Source of the DNA: Thiohalophilus sp.
GTDB taxonomy: Bacteria > Pseudomonadota > Gammaproteobacteria > UBA6429 > Thiohalophilaceae
Direction: 5' to 3'
Length of the DNA stretch: 64,000 bases
NCBI RefSeq assembly: GCF_034521165.1
Contig: NZ_JAXHMV010000008.1
Span: 838,698 to 902,697, forward strand
Part shown: positions 15,505 to 24,200 of the stretch, in pieces
How positions within the stretch are numbered: position 1 is the stretch's first letter
How the letters are laid out: every line of letters starts with the position of its first letter
Made by a program: the position numbers and the translations under genes
Notes under the pieces: model-generated
Told to the model about the DNA's origin: nothing
The model's input: the letters and a program-made list of their open reading frames with translations, nothing else
Databases searched by the model: none

Positions 15505-16722
15505 TCAACCTGCCACGACCACCCGGTTGCGGCCTTTTTTCTTGCCCTGGTAGAGCGCCTGGTCGGCACGTTTCATGATCGACTGGGGGTCGTCGGCAAG
15601 GGTTGTGTCGGCGACGCCGATGCTGACGCTGATCGACAGCTCGGGGGGATCGCTCTTTGGTTGAGGGTTTTCCGGACGTTTGGCAGGGCGGGACTTGTGT
15701 CGCACCTTGAAGGGCGTGCTGGCGATGGTCTCGCGTAATTGTTCGAGCGGGGCCTGCGCTTCATCGGCCAGTTTACCGGGGAAGACCAGGGTAAATTCCT
15801 CACCGCCGTAGCGAAACGCCTTGCCGCCTTTGATCCTGCGCAGATGGGTGGCAAGCATTTTCAATACCTGGTCGCCGACATCATGGCCGTAGGTATCGTT
15901 GAGCTTTTTGAAATGATCCACATCGACCATGGCGAGGCTGTAACGGCTGCCCTGAGATAGTAATGTCTGTCGCAGGGAGCGACGTGATGGCAAGCCGGTC
16001 AGTTCATCGTAATAGGCCAGCTGGCGAATGTTGAATAACAGGGCCAGCAGAATCAGCAGGCCGCCTGACAATAAATAGAGCTGTGCCATGACCGGCGCCT
16101 CGACCTGATGCAGGGCGAGTACCAGGGCGACGAAGGTAATAAATAGCGTCCCCTGCAGCAGTGTCGGGTGAGTAAAGACATAAACCAGCAGGACGATACT
16201 GCAGATCAGGATCGCCAGTTGCGCCAGCGCCGGCACGGGGGAGGCCACCACGATCGGCAGCGGGGTAAAGGCCAGGCTTTCCGCCAACTCGCCGGGGGGA
16301 TTGTGGACTATCCAGAATGCCAGCAGTACCTGACTCGCGATGACGGCCGTGCGTTGCAGGCCATAACGATTGAGTATTCCTCTCTCCCGCCACAGGTCAT
16401 TGACGACCAGGTTAACGGGGGCCAGCAGGCAGAGCAGGGCATGAATCAATGCGCTTTGCGGGTTCGGCGCGGCTGACCAGACAGCGATATCCAGAACCAG
16501 TACGGTCAGCAACAGGATCAGCAGGTTGAAAAATTCGCGGCTGTGACGAAACAGCAGGGCGAACGCCATGCCGGTGATAAACAGGGCATAGGGTAGACGT
16601 GCGAGCGTCTTGTCCAGAGGCAGCAGTTGTTCGCTGAGCGGTTGCTGCAGCAGATACACCGCAAGCAATAACAGGGCAGGCAGCAGGAGACTTTTGAGTG
16701 AGCGTTGCAGATCGAGCGCCAC
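15505..16722 (-). CDS. Membrane diguanylate cyclase (GGDEF)
   Basis: Makes cyclic-di-GMP. Seven to eight hydrophobic helices occupy residues 10-245, an integral sensor of no named type. The GGDEF domain runs from about 250 to 400: YYDELTGLPSRRSL, VDVDHFKKLNDTYGHDVGD, and the active site YGGEEF near 304. The inhibitory I-site is missing: the residues at that place are RIKG, not RxxD, so product inhibition is not expected. An unusual basic, proline-rich insertion (HKSRPAKRPENPQPKSDPP) sits between the catalytic core and the last strands. Start is GTG 16722 with GGGAG six bases upstream. Confidence 0.9.
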   Translation of the reverse strand: MALDLQRSLKSLLLPALLLLAVYLLQQPLSEQLLPLDKTLARLPYALFITGMAFALLFRHSREFFNLLILLLTVLVLDIAVWSAAPNPQSALIHALLCLLAPVNLVVNDLWRERGILNRYGLQRTAVIASQVLLAFWIVHNPPGELAESLAFTPLPIVVASPVPALAQLAILICSIVLLVYVFTHPTLLQGTLFITFVALVLALHQVEAPVMAQLYLLSGGLLILLALLFNIRQLAYYDELTGLPSRRSLRQTLLSQGSRYSLAMVDVDHFKKLNDTYGHDVGDQVLKMLATHLRRIKGGKAFRYGGEEFTLVFPGKLADEAQAPLEQLRETIASTPFKVRHKSRPAKRPENPQPKSDPPELSISVSIGVADTTLADDPQSIMKRADQALYQGKKKGRNRVVVAG

Positions 16723-16794
16723 CGGTTCTCCCTGGTTGGTTTATTATTTTATTGTTTGCCGGTAACGACATCCGGCCCGAATCATGTCGCTTGT

Positions 16795-17889
16795 TCAGGC
16801 CGGCGAGGCGATGTTGCTTTCCCCGATGGCGCCGGTTTTCAGTTCGGCGGCGAAATCGAGCATACGCTGGACCGAGACCTTGGCCTGGCGAGCGATTTGG
16901 GGATCCACATGAACCTCGTTAGTCCCCTGTTCGAGTGAGTCGGCGAGGTTCTGCAGGCCGTTCATGGCCATCCACGGGCAGTGAGCGCAGCTGCCGCAGG
17001 AGGCGCCGATACCGCCGGTGGGCGCTTCGATCAGTTTCTTGTCCGGTGCCGCTTCGTGCATCTTGTAGAAGATGCCCCGGTCGGTGGCGATGATAAAGGT
17101 CTCGTTGGGCAGGTCGTGCACCGCATTGATCAGCTGAGTGGTGGAGCCGACCACATCGGCCTGCTCGATCACGTCGGCCGGGGATTCGGGATGTACCAGT
17201 ACCGCTGCCCCGGGATGTTTGTCGCGCAGTTTGCGCAGCTCGGCGGCCTTGAACTCGTCGTGCACGATGCAGGCCCCCTGCCACAGGATCATATCGGCGC
17301 CGGTGACCTTCTGCACGTAATCGCCCAGATAGCGATCCGGCGCCCAGATGATTTTCTCGCCCTTATCGTGCAGGTGTTGCACGACTTTGGTGGCGATGCT
17401 GGAGGTGACCACCCAGTCGGCACGCGCCTTCACCTCGGCGGAGGTGTTGGCATAGACCACCACGGTACGGTCGGGATACTGATCGCAGAAGGCACTGAAC
17501 TGGTCCGCGGGGCAACTGAGATCCAGTGAACACTCGGCCTGCAGGGTCGGCATCAGCACCCGTTTTTCGGGATTGAGGATCTTGGCGGTCTCGCCCATGA
17601 AGCGGACCCCGGCGACCACGATGGTGCTGGCCGGGTGATCGTGGCCGAAGCGGGCCATCTCCAGCGAATCAGAGACGCAGCCGCCGGTCTCGTCGGCCAG
17701 CTGTTGCAGATCGTCGTCGGTATAGTAGTGAGCCACCAGCACGGCATCCTTCTCTTTGAGCAATCCCTTGATGCGCGAGAATAGCGCCTGGCGCTCGGCC
17801 TCGCTCGGCGGTTTGGCCGGCGGGGTCAGCAACGCCTGCTGGCGAATGGGTTCAATATCGATACTGGGTGCCTGGGTGGAATTCATCAT
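16795..17889 (-). CDS. nadA: Quinolinate synthase
   Basis: Condenses iminoaspartate (from NadB) with dihydroxyacetone phosphate to quinolinate for NAD synthesis; uses an oxygen-sensitive [4Fe-4S] cluster. Family features: VLVAHYYTDDDLQQLAD, TIVVAGVRFMGETAKIL, and the C-terminal cysteines in GASCGSCAHCPWMAMN. About 364 residues, a usual proteobacterial length (E. coli 347). The start is ambiguous among GTG 17895, ATG 17889 and ATG 17886; I give 17889. nadB is not adjacent; nadD, another NAD gene, is at 56.2 kb. Confidence 0.96.
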   Translation of the reverse strand: MMNSTQAPSIDIEPIRQQALLTPPAKPPSEAERQALFSRIKGLLKEKDAVLVAHYYTDDDLQQLADETGGCVSDSLEMARFGHDHPASTIVVAGVRFMGETAKILNPEKRVLMPTLQAECSLDLSCPADQFSAFCDQYPDRTVVVYANTSAEVKARADWVVTSSIATKVVQHLHDKGEKIIWAPDRYLGDYVQKVTGADMILWQGACIVHDEFKAAELRKLRDKHPGAAVLVHPESPADVIEQADVVGSTTQLINAVHDLPNETFIIATDRGIFYKMHEAAPDKKLIEAPTGGIGASCGSCAHCPWMAMNGLQNLADSLEQGTNEVHVDPQIARQAKVSVQRMLDFAAELKTGAIGESNIASPA

Positions 17890-18113
17890 CTTCACCAAGA
17901 GGTTAACGCGTTTTGTGACCGGTTTCCTGCTATAGCTTACCCAGCGGAGTCATTCTGGCGGTATATAGCCGATGGGGGAGCTGCGAGGCTGTATTGCCAG
18001 TCTACTCTTAGATCTATGTCCTGTGCAGCCGGCGCTCAAGGGGGGGGATCCATGAGACTGGTCACCAAACCACCAGCGGTATGCAATTCTTAAAGTATTA
18101 TGAGAAAAAGACC

Positions 18114-18141
18114 TTGTAAGGGGCTGATTATATAGTATTAT
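18114..18141 (+). promoter_or_regulatory. Possible promoter for the DUF2786 gene
   Basis: TTGTAA (18114-18119), 16 bases, TATTAT (18136-18141). Transcription would start near 18148, giving a leader of about 20 bases with AAGGAAG at 18157-18163 before the GTG start. Confidence 0.45.
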
Positions 18142-18169
18142 TAAGGAAAGTCACGCAAGGAAGAGCGCC

Positions 18170-18862
18170 GTGAATAACGAGAAAATCATCGACAAAATCT
18201 GCAAGTGTTTGCGCCTGTCCGAGTCGGGCAACCCCAACGAGGCGGCCGCGGCATTGCGTCAGGCGCACCGTTTGATGCACAAACACCGCATCGGGGAAGA
18301 CCAGATTCGGGCTGCCGGGGTGGCCGAGGCGGTGATCGATTCGGGCAATCGCTATAATCCGCCGTTCTGGGCCGTGGCCCTGTCGAATCTGATCTGCGAG
18401 GCCTTTGATTGTCGGGTCCTGGTCTCGCGTCGCTATGGCCGGGCCCCCGAATTCCGGTTTATCGGGCTGGAGCAGGCGCCACGGGTGGCGGGCTACTGCT
18501 TCAGCGTGCTTTATCGCCAGCTCGAGGCGGCCCGGGAAGCATTTATCGCCGATCTGGAGGTGGAAGACCGGGCCGAGCAGGCACGACGCGGCGAGGTGTT
18601 TGTCCAGGCCTGGCTGGTGCGGGTGGCCCGGACCGTGGCCGAATTCAGTGCCCATGCCGCCACGCGCGAGACGATCGACGCCTATATCCGGTCGCACTAC
18701 AGTGATGCCGGCGAGCAGTGGTACCAGGAGACGCTGCAGACCGACGGCGAGGATTACGAAGATATTCTCAGTGGCATGCGTGCCGGCGAGCAGGTGACCC
18801 TGTTTCGCTCCATGGCCCGCTCGCTACGCCCCTCCCTGCCGCCCCTCAAGCAGTCCGCCTGA
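18170..18862 (+). CDS. DUF2786 domain protein
   Basis: 230 residues. The N-terminal DUF2786 helix pair is clear: IIDKICKCLRLSESGNPNEAAAALRQAHRLMHKHRI (two pieces, about 5-40). The middle carries a DUF7168-like segment beginning FWAVALSNLICEAFDC and a conserved R-x-FIGLEQAP turn. The family is also common in phages and its function is unknown. GTG 18170 is preceded by AAGGAAG with six-base spacing. It stands alone, 92 bases before the FHA-cyclase gene, in the same direction. Confidence 0.8.
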   Translation: MNNEKIIDKICKCLRLSESGNPNEAAAALRQAHRLMHKHRIGEDQIRAAGVAEAVIDSGNRYNPPFWAVALSNLICEAFDCRVLVSRRYGRAPEFRFIGLEQAPRVAGYCFSVLYRQLEAAREAFIADLEVEDRAEQARRGEVFVQAWLVRVARTVAEFSAHAATRETIDAYIRSHYSDAGEQWYQETLQTDGEDYEDILSGMRAGEQVTLFRSMARSLRPSLPPLKQSA

Positions 18863-18954
18863 TTTTGCCGGCGGATTTCGCTTGACGGGCGGGCGAAATT
18901 TTTACATTTTCTGTAAGCTTACTGATTCCGGTCTGTGTGGGGCAGACATGACCG

Positions 18955-19881
18955 ATGTCCACCTATATTACCTATAAACTCGACGGGGTCGTCCGCAAGG
19001 TACCGTGCAAATCGGTGCTGACGCTGGGGCGCGATATGAACAGCGACATCGTGCTGCCGGATCTGCACGCTTCCCGTAACCACGCCATGATCCGCTGCAT
19101 TGGCAACGGCGATTATTACCTGATCGACAGTGGCAGCTCCAACGGCAGCTTTGTCAACCGCCAGCGGGTGGCCATGCCCAAGCTGCTCAAAAACGGCGAT
19201 CGCATTACGATCGGCCGGTTCGAGATCCTGTTCGAGCAAAGCAGCAAAGAGACCGGCAGTTTCGACAAACTGTCACTGCAGGATACAGTCATCTCCGACA
19301 GTCCGGATATCAAGCAGATCACCGTCCTGGTGGCGGACATCCGCGGTTTTACGTCCCTGTCCGAACAGGTCGATATCCGCACCCTTACCAAACTGATGAA
19401 TCGCTGGTTTCACAATGTCAGTAACGCCATTTTCGATAACGCCGGAACGGTGGACAAGTTCATTGGTGATTGCGTCTTCGCGCGCTGGGAATCAGATGAA
19501 GATCAGAGCAGAACGCTTAAACAGGCTTTGAGTGCCGCGTTACTGATCAACGGCATCACCCGGGAACTGAACGATGCTTTCAGTGAGTTGCCCGAGCCGG
19601 TCAAAATTGGCGTTGGGATCAATACCGGTGCCGCCTCGATGGGGATCGGGCACGACAATACCGCATTGGGCGATGCCGTGAATATTGCCTTTCGCCTGGA
19701 AAGTGCCACCAAGATCCTCGGCAGCGATATGGTATTGAGTGAAAGCGCCTACCGGCATTTGCCGCCCGGGCGGCTGGAGGGCAAGACACACCATTTACGT
19801 ATCAAGGGTAAACGCGATCCGGTGCGGATCTGCAGCCTGGGGTTCGACGAGGTCAGGCAGATCCTTGAGGAGATGACTTAA
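18955..19881 (+). CDS. FHA-domain class III adenylate cyclase
   Basis: Converts ATP to cAMP, with a phosphothreonine-binding FHA domain as input. FHA spans about 15-95: LTLGRDMNSDIVLPD, SRNHAMI and GSSNGSFVN are the typical binding loops. The cyclase domain starts near 122: metal-binding Asp in VADIRGFT (about 128) and in FIGDCVFARW (about 172), the purine-binding Lys in VDKFIGD, the partner Asp in LGDAVN, and transition-state Asn/Arg in VNIAFRLES. All catalytic residues for an adenylate cyclase are present. A soluble protein with no membrane segment. A double cyclic-nucleotide-binding protein is encoded 1.4 kb away on the other strand. Confidence 0.92.
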   Translation: MSTYITYKLDGVVRKVPCKSVLTLGRDMNSDIVLPDLHASRNHAMIRCIGNGDYYLIDSGSSNGSFVNRQRVAMPKLLKNGDRITIGRFEILFEQSSKETGSFDKLSLQDTVISDSPDIKQITVLVADIRGFTSLSEQVDIRTLTKLMNRWFHNVSNAIFDNAGTVDKFIGDCVFARWESDEDQSRTLKQALSAALLINGITRELNDAFSELPEPVKIGVGINTGAASMGIGHDNTALGDAVNIAFRLESATKILGSDMVLSESAYRHLPPGRLEGKTHHLRIKGKRDPVRICSLGFDEVRQILEEMT

Positions 19882-19886
19882 AGTTC

Positions 19887-19914
19887 TTAGTACTTAGTAC
19901 TCAGTACTCAGTAC
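19887..19914. repeat. Heptamer repeat, TTAGTAC/TCAGTAC x4
   Basis: Four 7-base units, TTAGTAC, TTAGTAC, TCAGTAC, TCAGTAC, followed by TGAG, starting five bases after the cyclase stop. A short partner, GGCTCAGCACTTGGAACT (20002-20019), faces it on the other side of the REP doublet, so the REP pair is nested inside. Confidence 0.65.
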
Positions 19915-19927
19915 TGAGCCGGTAGTG

Positions 19928-20001
19928 GTAGGCCCGATATAGCAACGCGCTATCGGGCATTTTCCAAAAAGCCGGACACCGCGTTGCTATGTCCGGCCTA
20001 C
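19928..20001. repeat. REP doublet (BIME-like): two inverted GTAG hairpins
   Basis: Copy A 19928-19958 (+): GTAG head, stem GCCCGATA / TATCGGGC, loop TAGCAACGCGC. Copy B 19971-20001 (-): GTAG head, stem GCCGGACA / TGTCCGGC, loop TAGCAACGCGG. The copies face each other 12 bases apart. Stem positions differ between A and B but each change is matched by a compensating change, while head and loop stay the same. This is the REP/BIME design known from enterobacteria. Confidence 0.85.
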
Positions 20002-20023
20002 GGCTCAGCACTTGGAACTGGTT

Positions 20024-20425
20024 TCAGGCACGCATGAATTTGCGCACATCGAGGATCATCTCCTCCATTTCCAGCTTGATGCGGTTGATGATACGGGCCG
20101 CCTCGTCCGCCTCTTCGATATGTCCATCATCAAAGTTGCTGGACGTCATGAAGCGTTGTCCCTCGGCGATAATTTCGGCTTCATCGTCGGGAATGAACTG
20201 GGCCAGGTAAACATAGCTTTGCGCCAGACTGTTACATATATCCTTATTTTCCCCTTCCAGCTCCCATAACAAGAGTTGAATGGCGCTTTTAATGTCGTCC
20301 CGCGGGTAGGGCAGCAGTGAGAGTGGATGACCGTAGTTGCTGGCATCCAGTTGTGCCAGTATTTTGCCGTAGGCATTGACGATCTGCTCGGCATTTTTCA
20401 GTTGTTGTTCGTACTCGGGATTCAT
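20024..20425 (-). CDS. Conserved hypothetical helical protein
   Basis: 133 residues, no named family. Composition and pattern suggest an all-helical soluble protein: an N-terminal helix (PEYEQQLKNAEQIVNAYGKILAQL), a Pro-containing turn (LSLLPYPRDDI), a Leu-rich helix and an acidic C-terminal helix ending in LDVRKFMRA. No signal peptide, no membrane segment and one Cys. Start ATG 20425 is one codon inside a TTG at 20428. It is divergent from the NERD gene (111 bases between) and converges on the cyclase gene across the REP doublet. Confidence 0.65.
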   Translation of the reverse strand: MNPEYEQQLKNAEQIVNAYGKILAQLDASNYGHPLSLLPYPRDDIKSAIQLLLWELEGENKDICNSLAQSYVYLAQFIPDDEAEIIAEGQRFMTSSNFDDGHIEEADEAARIINRIKLEMEEMILDVRKFMRA

Positions 20426-20536
20426 CAATCTGTGAATAGCGTTTTATTGGGCGACATTACTGCCGATTTTGTGAGCAGGTTGCGCCGTTACAGCATGGCG
20501 TCACCGGGCGGTTTTCCGTATTATAGGAGATATAAC

Positions 20537-20557
20537 ATGATTCTGCGTGACGAATGA
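20537..20557 (+). CDS. Possible 6-codon leader (MILRDE) coupled to the NERD gene
   Basis: ATG 20537 has AGGAG at 20525-20529 and encodes MILRDE; its TGA stop overlaps the ATG of the next gene as ATGA (20554-20557). The good ribosome binding site serves this mini-frame, not the NERD start, whose own upstream region is poor. It could couple or tune translation. Alternatively the ribosome binds here and re-initiates without functional significance. Confidence 0.4.
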   Translation: MILRDE

Positions 20558-21267
20558 CCATCGATAGTCTGATAAACCTGCTGGTTGAATATTCCGATAA
20601 CCTGATCACCTGGGGGATTGCCCTGTTGCTGTTGCTGGCGGCGATGGTGCTTGCCTGGCCGCGTCTGTACAGCGGGTATCTTGACCGGCAGTTGCATAAG
20701 AAAATTCAGGCCGTCGCGGCCGAGGCATTACATCAGGTTGTGATTCCTGACGGTATGGACGGGGCGGTTTATCTGGAAAATCTGTTGCTGACGCCGGACG
20801 GGCTGCTCGTATTGCCGGTGCACCGTTATAAGGGGGTGGTGTTTGCCGCCGACGGGATTGATAACTGGACCCAGGTGCTGGGCAAGCGAACCTACAAGTT
20901 TGGGAATCCCCTGCCGCAACTGGAGTCGGAAGTCCTGGCAGTCAAAGATTACGCTGCCGGTATTCCCGTCAAGGGCCGGGTGGTGTTTACCAAAGGTGTG
21001 GAGTTCCCCAAGGGGCGACCCGAAAAACTGATCTCGGTGGCGGAGCTGGAAAAGCTGGGTGAAGATAATCGTCAGCGTGAGGTGCCCGCAGCGTACTGGC
21101 AGGCCTGGGGAGCGCTGAAGCAACGGGTGCAAACCCCCGAGGTATCGAAGCTGCGCCAGCTTTATGCCGTCGAAAAAGAAACAGCTTTCAATGGACGCAG
21201 TGTCATGGCGGGAGTGATGTTTCTGGCTGCCGGAGCCTGGCTTGGCTGGCGTTATTTACTGGTTTAA
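20554..21267 (+). CDS. NERD-like nuclease-related domain protein with two membrane helices
   Basis: 237 residues. A hydrophobic helix near 19-37 (ITWGIALLLLLAAMVLAW) anchors the N terminus and another at 217-235 the C terminus. Between them, from about 63 to 160, the order of strands resembles the NERD domain: AVYLENLLLTPDGLLVLPVHRYKG (two parts), then W-x-Q-VLGKRTYKFGNPLPQLESE. The NPLPQ segment is typical; the catalytic lysine motif ExK is not obvious (VHRYKG in its place), so nuclease activity is uncertain. Role unknown; it lies between the cAMP-making and cAMP-binding proteins. Confidence 0.65.
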   Translation: MTIDSLINLLVEYSDNLITWGIALLLLLAAMVLAWPRLYSGYLDRQLHKKIQAVAAEALHQVVIPDGMDGAVYLENLLLTPDGLLVLPVHRYKGVVFAADGIDNWTQVLGKRTYKFGNPLPQLESEVLAVKDYAAGIPVKGRVVFTKGVEFPKGRPEKLISVAELEKLGEDNRQREVPAAYWQAWGALKQRVQTPEVSKLRQLYAVEKETAFNGRSVMAGVMFLAAGAWLGWRYLLV

Positions 21268-21287
21268 ATGAGCACGGTGCCGCAGGT

Positions 21288-24200
21288 TCAGCGGGAGACG
21301 ATCTCTTTCCACTGTTCCAGGAGGTTATCGAAACGCTCGCGCAGATTGCTTTCGAGATTGTTTTCGTGAGTCTGGCGAGATTGCTCGTCCTTGTTGTCCT
21401 TTTCTTTTGATTCCTTGTTATTCAGTGTGCCGACACCGGCACGGATAGTGGTGCTCTTGCCGGTATCGGAGCGGGCAATGACGTGTTGGTCGATCAGTTC
21501 CGGGTGCAGGAACAGATAAACACCACCGCTGCCCAGTGCCAGCATGAGTGAGGCGGCCAGGGCGAAGACGTGGCGTTTTTTGCGTTTTTGTTGATGGGAG
21601 GCCTGCTGTTCGGCGAGTCGGGCATGAACCGCCTGGGTGTTGAGCGGCTTAAAGACCGGCTTTTCAGTCTCTTCGATCTCGAAAGAGGGCAATTCAGCAC
21701 TGCTCCCGCCAGTGCCACGTTGCGGTTCGTTGTCCAGCTCGGCCTTGATCTGTTCGGGGGTAACGCTCGGTTCCTTGAAAATAAAAATATCTTCTTCGCC
21801 TTCGAGGATAATTCGCCCGTCGGGTTTACGCTGAAGTGTGGCACGGGCCAGAGAGAGCCCTTCGCCACGCTGGCGTTCTTCCTCTGCCTGGCGCTGCTGT
21901 TCTGCCTGCTCCAGTTTGGCCTTGATCTCCTCGGCCATGCGCCGGGCCTGTTCCTGACGGCGATGCTGGGCCTGGTGGATCGCCTGCTGGCGACGGGCTT
22001 CGCGTTCCTGATTCTGTTTGCTCTCCTGCTCGGCCTGCTGCCTGGAGCGGGCCTCGGCCTCGCGGCGGGCCTGCTCGTCGGCTTCCTGTTTGGCACGCGC
22101 TTCGGCCTCGCGGCGGGCCTGCTCGTCGGCTTCCTGTTTGGCACGCGCTTCGGCCTCGCGGCGGGCCTGCTCGTCGGCTTCCTGTTTGGCACGCGCTTCG
22201 GCCTCGCGGCGGGCCTGCTCGTCGGCTTCCTCCTTGGCACGGGCCTCGTCGGCCTCGCGGCGGGCCTGCTCGTCGGCTTCCTGTTTGGCACGGGCCTCGG
22301 CCTCGCGGCGGGCCTGCTCGTCGGCTTCCTGTTTGGCACGCGCTTCGGCCTCGCGGCGGGCCTGCTCGTCGGCTTCCTTCCTGGCACGGGCCTCGGCCTC
22401 GCGGCGGGCCTGTTCCTCGACTTCCTGTTTGGCGCGGGCCTGCGCTTCCTGCTGGGCCCGGGCGGCGTGTTCCATTACTTGCTGACGGGTCTGTTCCATT
22501 TCCTGGCGCAGTTGCTCGGCTTCTTCCAGGGCCTTGCGACGGATTTCCTCGGCCTCCTGTTCGGCGATGCGCGTGGTTTTTTCGGCCAGTTCCATGGCGC
22601 GACTGCGGGCCTTCTCCAGCAGGGAAACCTGTTTCTGGCGTTCCTGTTGCTCGACTTCGGCGGCGCGCTGATCGACGGCCTGGCGGGCGGTTTCCAGCTC
22701 ACTGCGCAGGCGTTCGGCTTCGCTCTGGGCCTGCTGGCGTATGGCTTTGGCTTCCTGGCGGGCCTGTTCGATGGCGGCCTGGCGCTGGGCTTCTTTTTCC
22801 TGTTCCGCCTGACTGGTCCGTTGCTCGAAGCGGCGACGGGTCTCCTCCATTTCCTGTTTGAGTTGTTCGGCTTCTTCGCGGGCCTGGCGCCGGATGGCAG
22901 CGGCTTCCTTTTCGGCCTTTTCACGTGAACGTTTGGCCGCTTCGGTGGCCTCGGCGGCGATCTGTTGTGCCCGCTTCAGGGAGGCATCCAGGGCCTGTTG
23001 TTTTTCTTCGTTGGCCCGTTTGGCGGTCTGGATTTTCTGTAATTCCGCTTCGGCCTGATGGCGGGCCTGCTCGGCCTGCTTGCGGGCGGTTTTTTCAGCC
23101 TGCTGGTTCTGTTCGGAGAGGCGCCGAATCTCCTGCTCGGCATCGCGCTTGGCTTTTTCGGCGCTGGCGGTTTTCTCGGCCAGTTGTTCGGCTTCGCGGC
23201 GGGCGGTGTCGGCCTGCTGACTGATCTTGCGGGCCTGATCCTCCGCGGCCTGACGGGTTTTTTCCGCTGCGGCGGTGCGTTTGCTGGCCGGAGCGGCAGC
23301 GGCAGCGGCTTCGCCCTGATCATCGCTACCCCCGGTGAGCTTGAAGCTGGTGGCCTGCAAACCGCCATCGAGAATCCCGCACTCGAAGCCGTGCTGGGTC
23401 AGCAAAAACGCGGCCGCCGCGCTCTGGGTGCCATCGGCGCTGGCCAGCACATATTCCCGGTCGGGATTGAGGCCGTCGAGTTTCAGCCGCAGCATGGACA
23501 GCGGAATATTGACCGAGCCTTCGGCGTGCTGGCGGTTGAATTCTTCATGGCTGCGTACGTCGATCAGCAGGGCGCCGTTGTCGAGTTTGGCTGCCGTGTC
23601 GCTTTCCGACAGTCGGGTGATGAGCGGCTCGGCCAGATAGGCGAGAAAATCCTCTTTTTTCAGGCGCATCAATATGCCGTCTTCCAGCATGCTGATGCTG
23701 GCATTGCGCCGGCCGTTGGTAATCAGCGCTTCCTCGCCAAAGCCATCGCCTTCCTCCAGCGTGGCCAGCGGGATCTCGCCGGCTTTGGGGGCGGGGCGGC
23801 GGGTGACGTTGCAACGCCCGCTTTGCACGATGTAGTAATAGTCGTCCTGTTCACCCTGATGGATGATGCGATCGCCTTTTTTGGCCGGCCGCTCTTGCAT
23901 GCGCATCAGGATGGCCTGGATGTTGTCCGTCGGCAGCTTGAGGAACGCCCGCGACTGCAAAAAGCGCAGCATCCAGTCGGTGGTATCCTCGCCGCCAAGT
24001 TCGGTTACCTCGAATTCGTAGGCGTCGAGCGGGGTGTCGTTCAGAATGATTTCCAGCAGGGCGGAGTCGATGCTGACGACCGTGACCGGGCCCTTGGCTT
24101 TGGCAGTGCCGGTATGGGGCTGATGGTTGTCCAGCGGTTGGCGGGCCTGGGCATTTTTGGATTTAATGACCCGGGATTTCTTCTCGCCACTTTGGCGAAA

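Noticed and set aside
18030..18060. Run of G near 18040 as a possible regulatory quadruplex
   Set aside because: A single G-tract of this kind without partner tracts gives no support for a quadruplex.
21570..22928. Long plus-strand frame of 452 codons with GLAAGLLVGFLFGT repeats resembling membrane helices
   Set aside because: It is the antisense reading of the 48-bp coiled-coil repeat; the minus-strand protein has clear domains on both sides.
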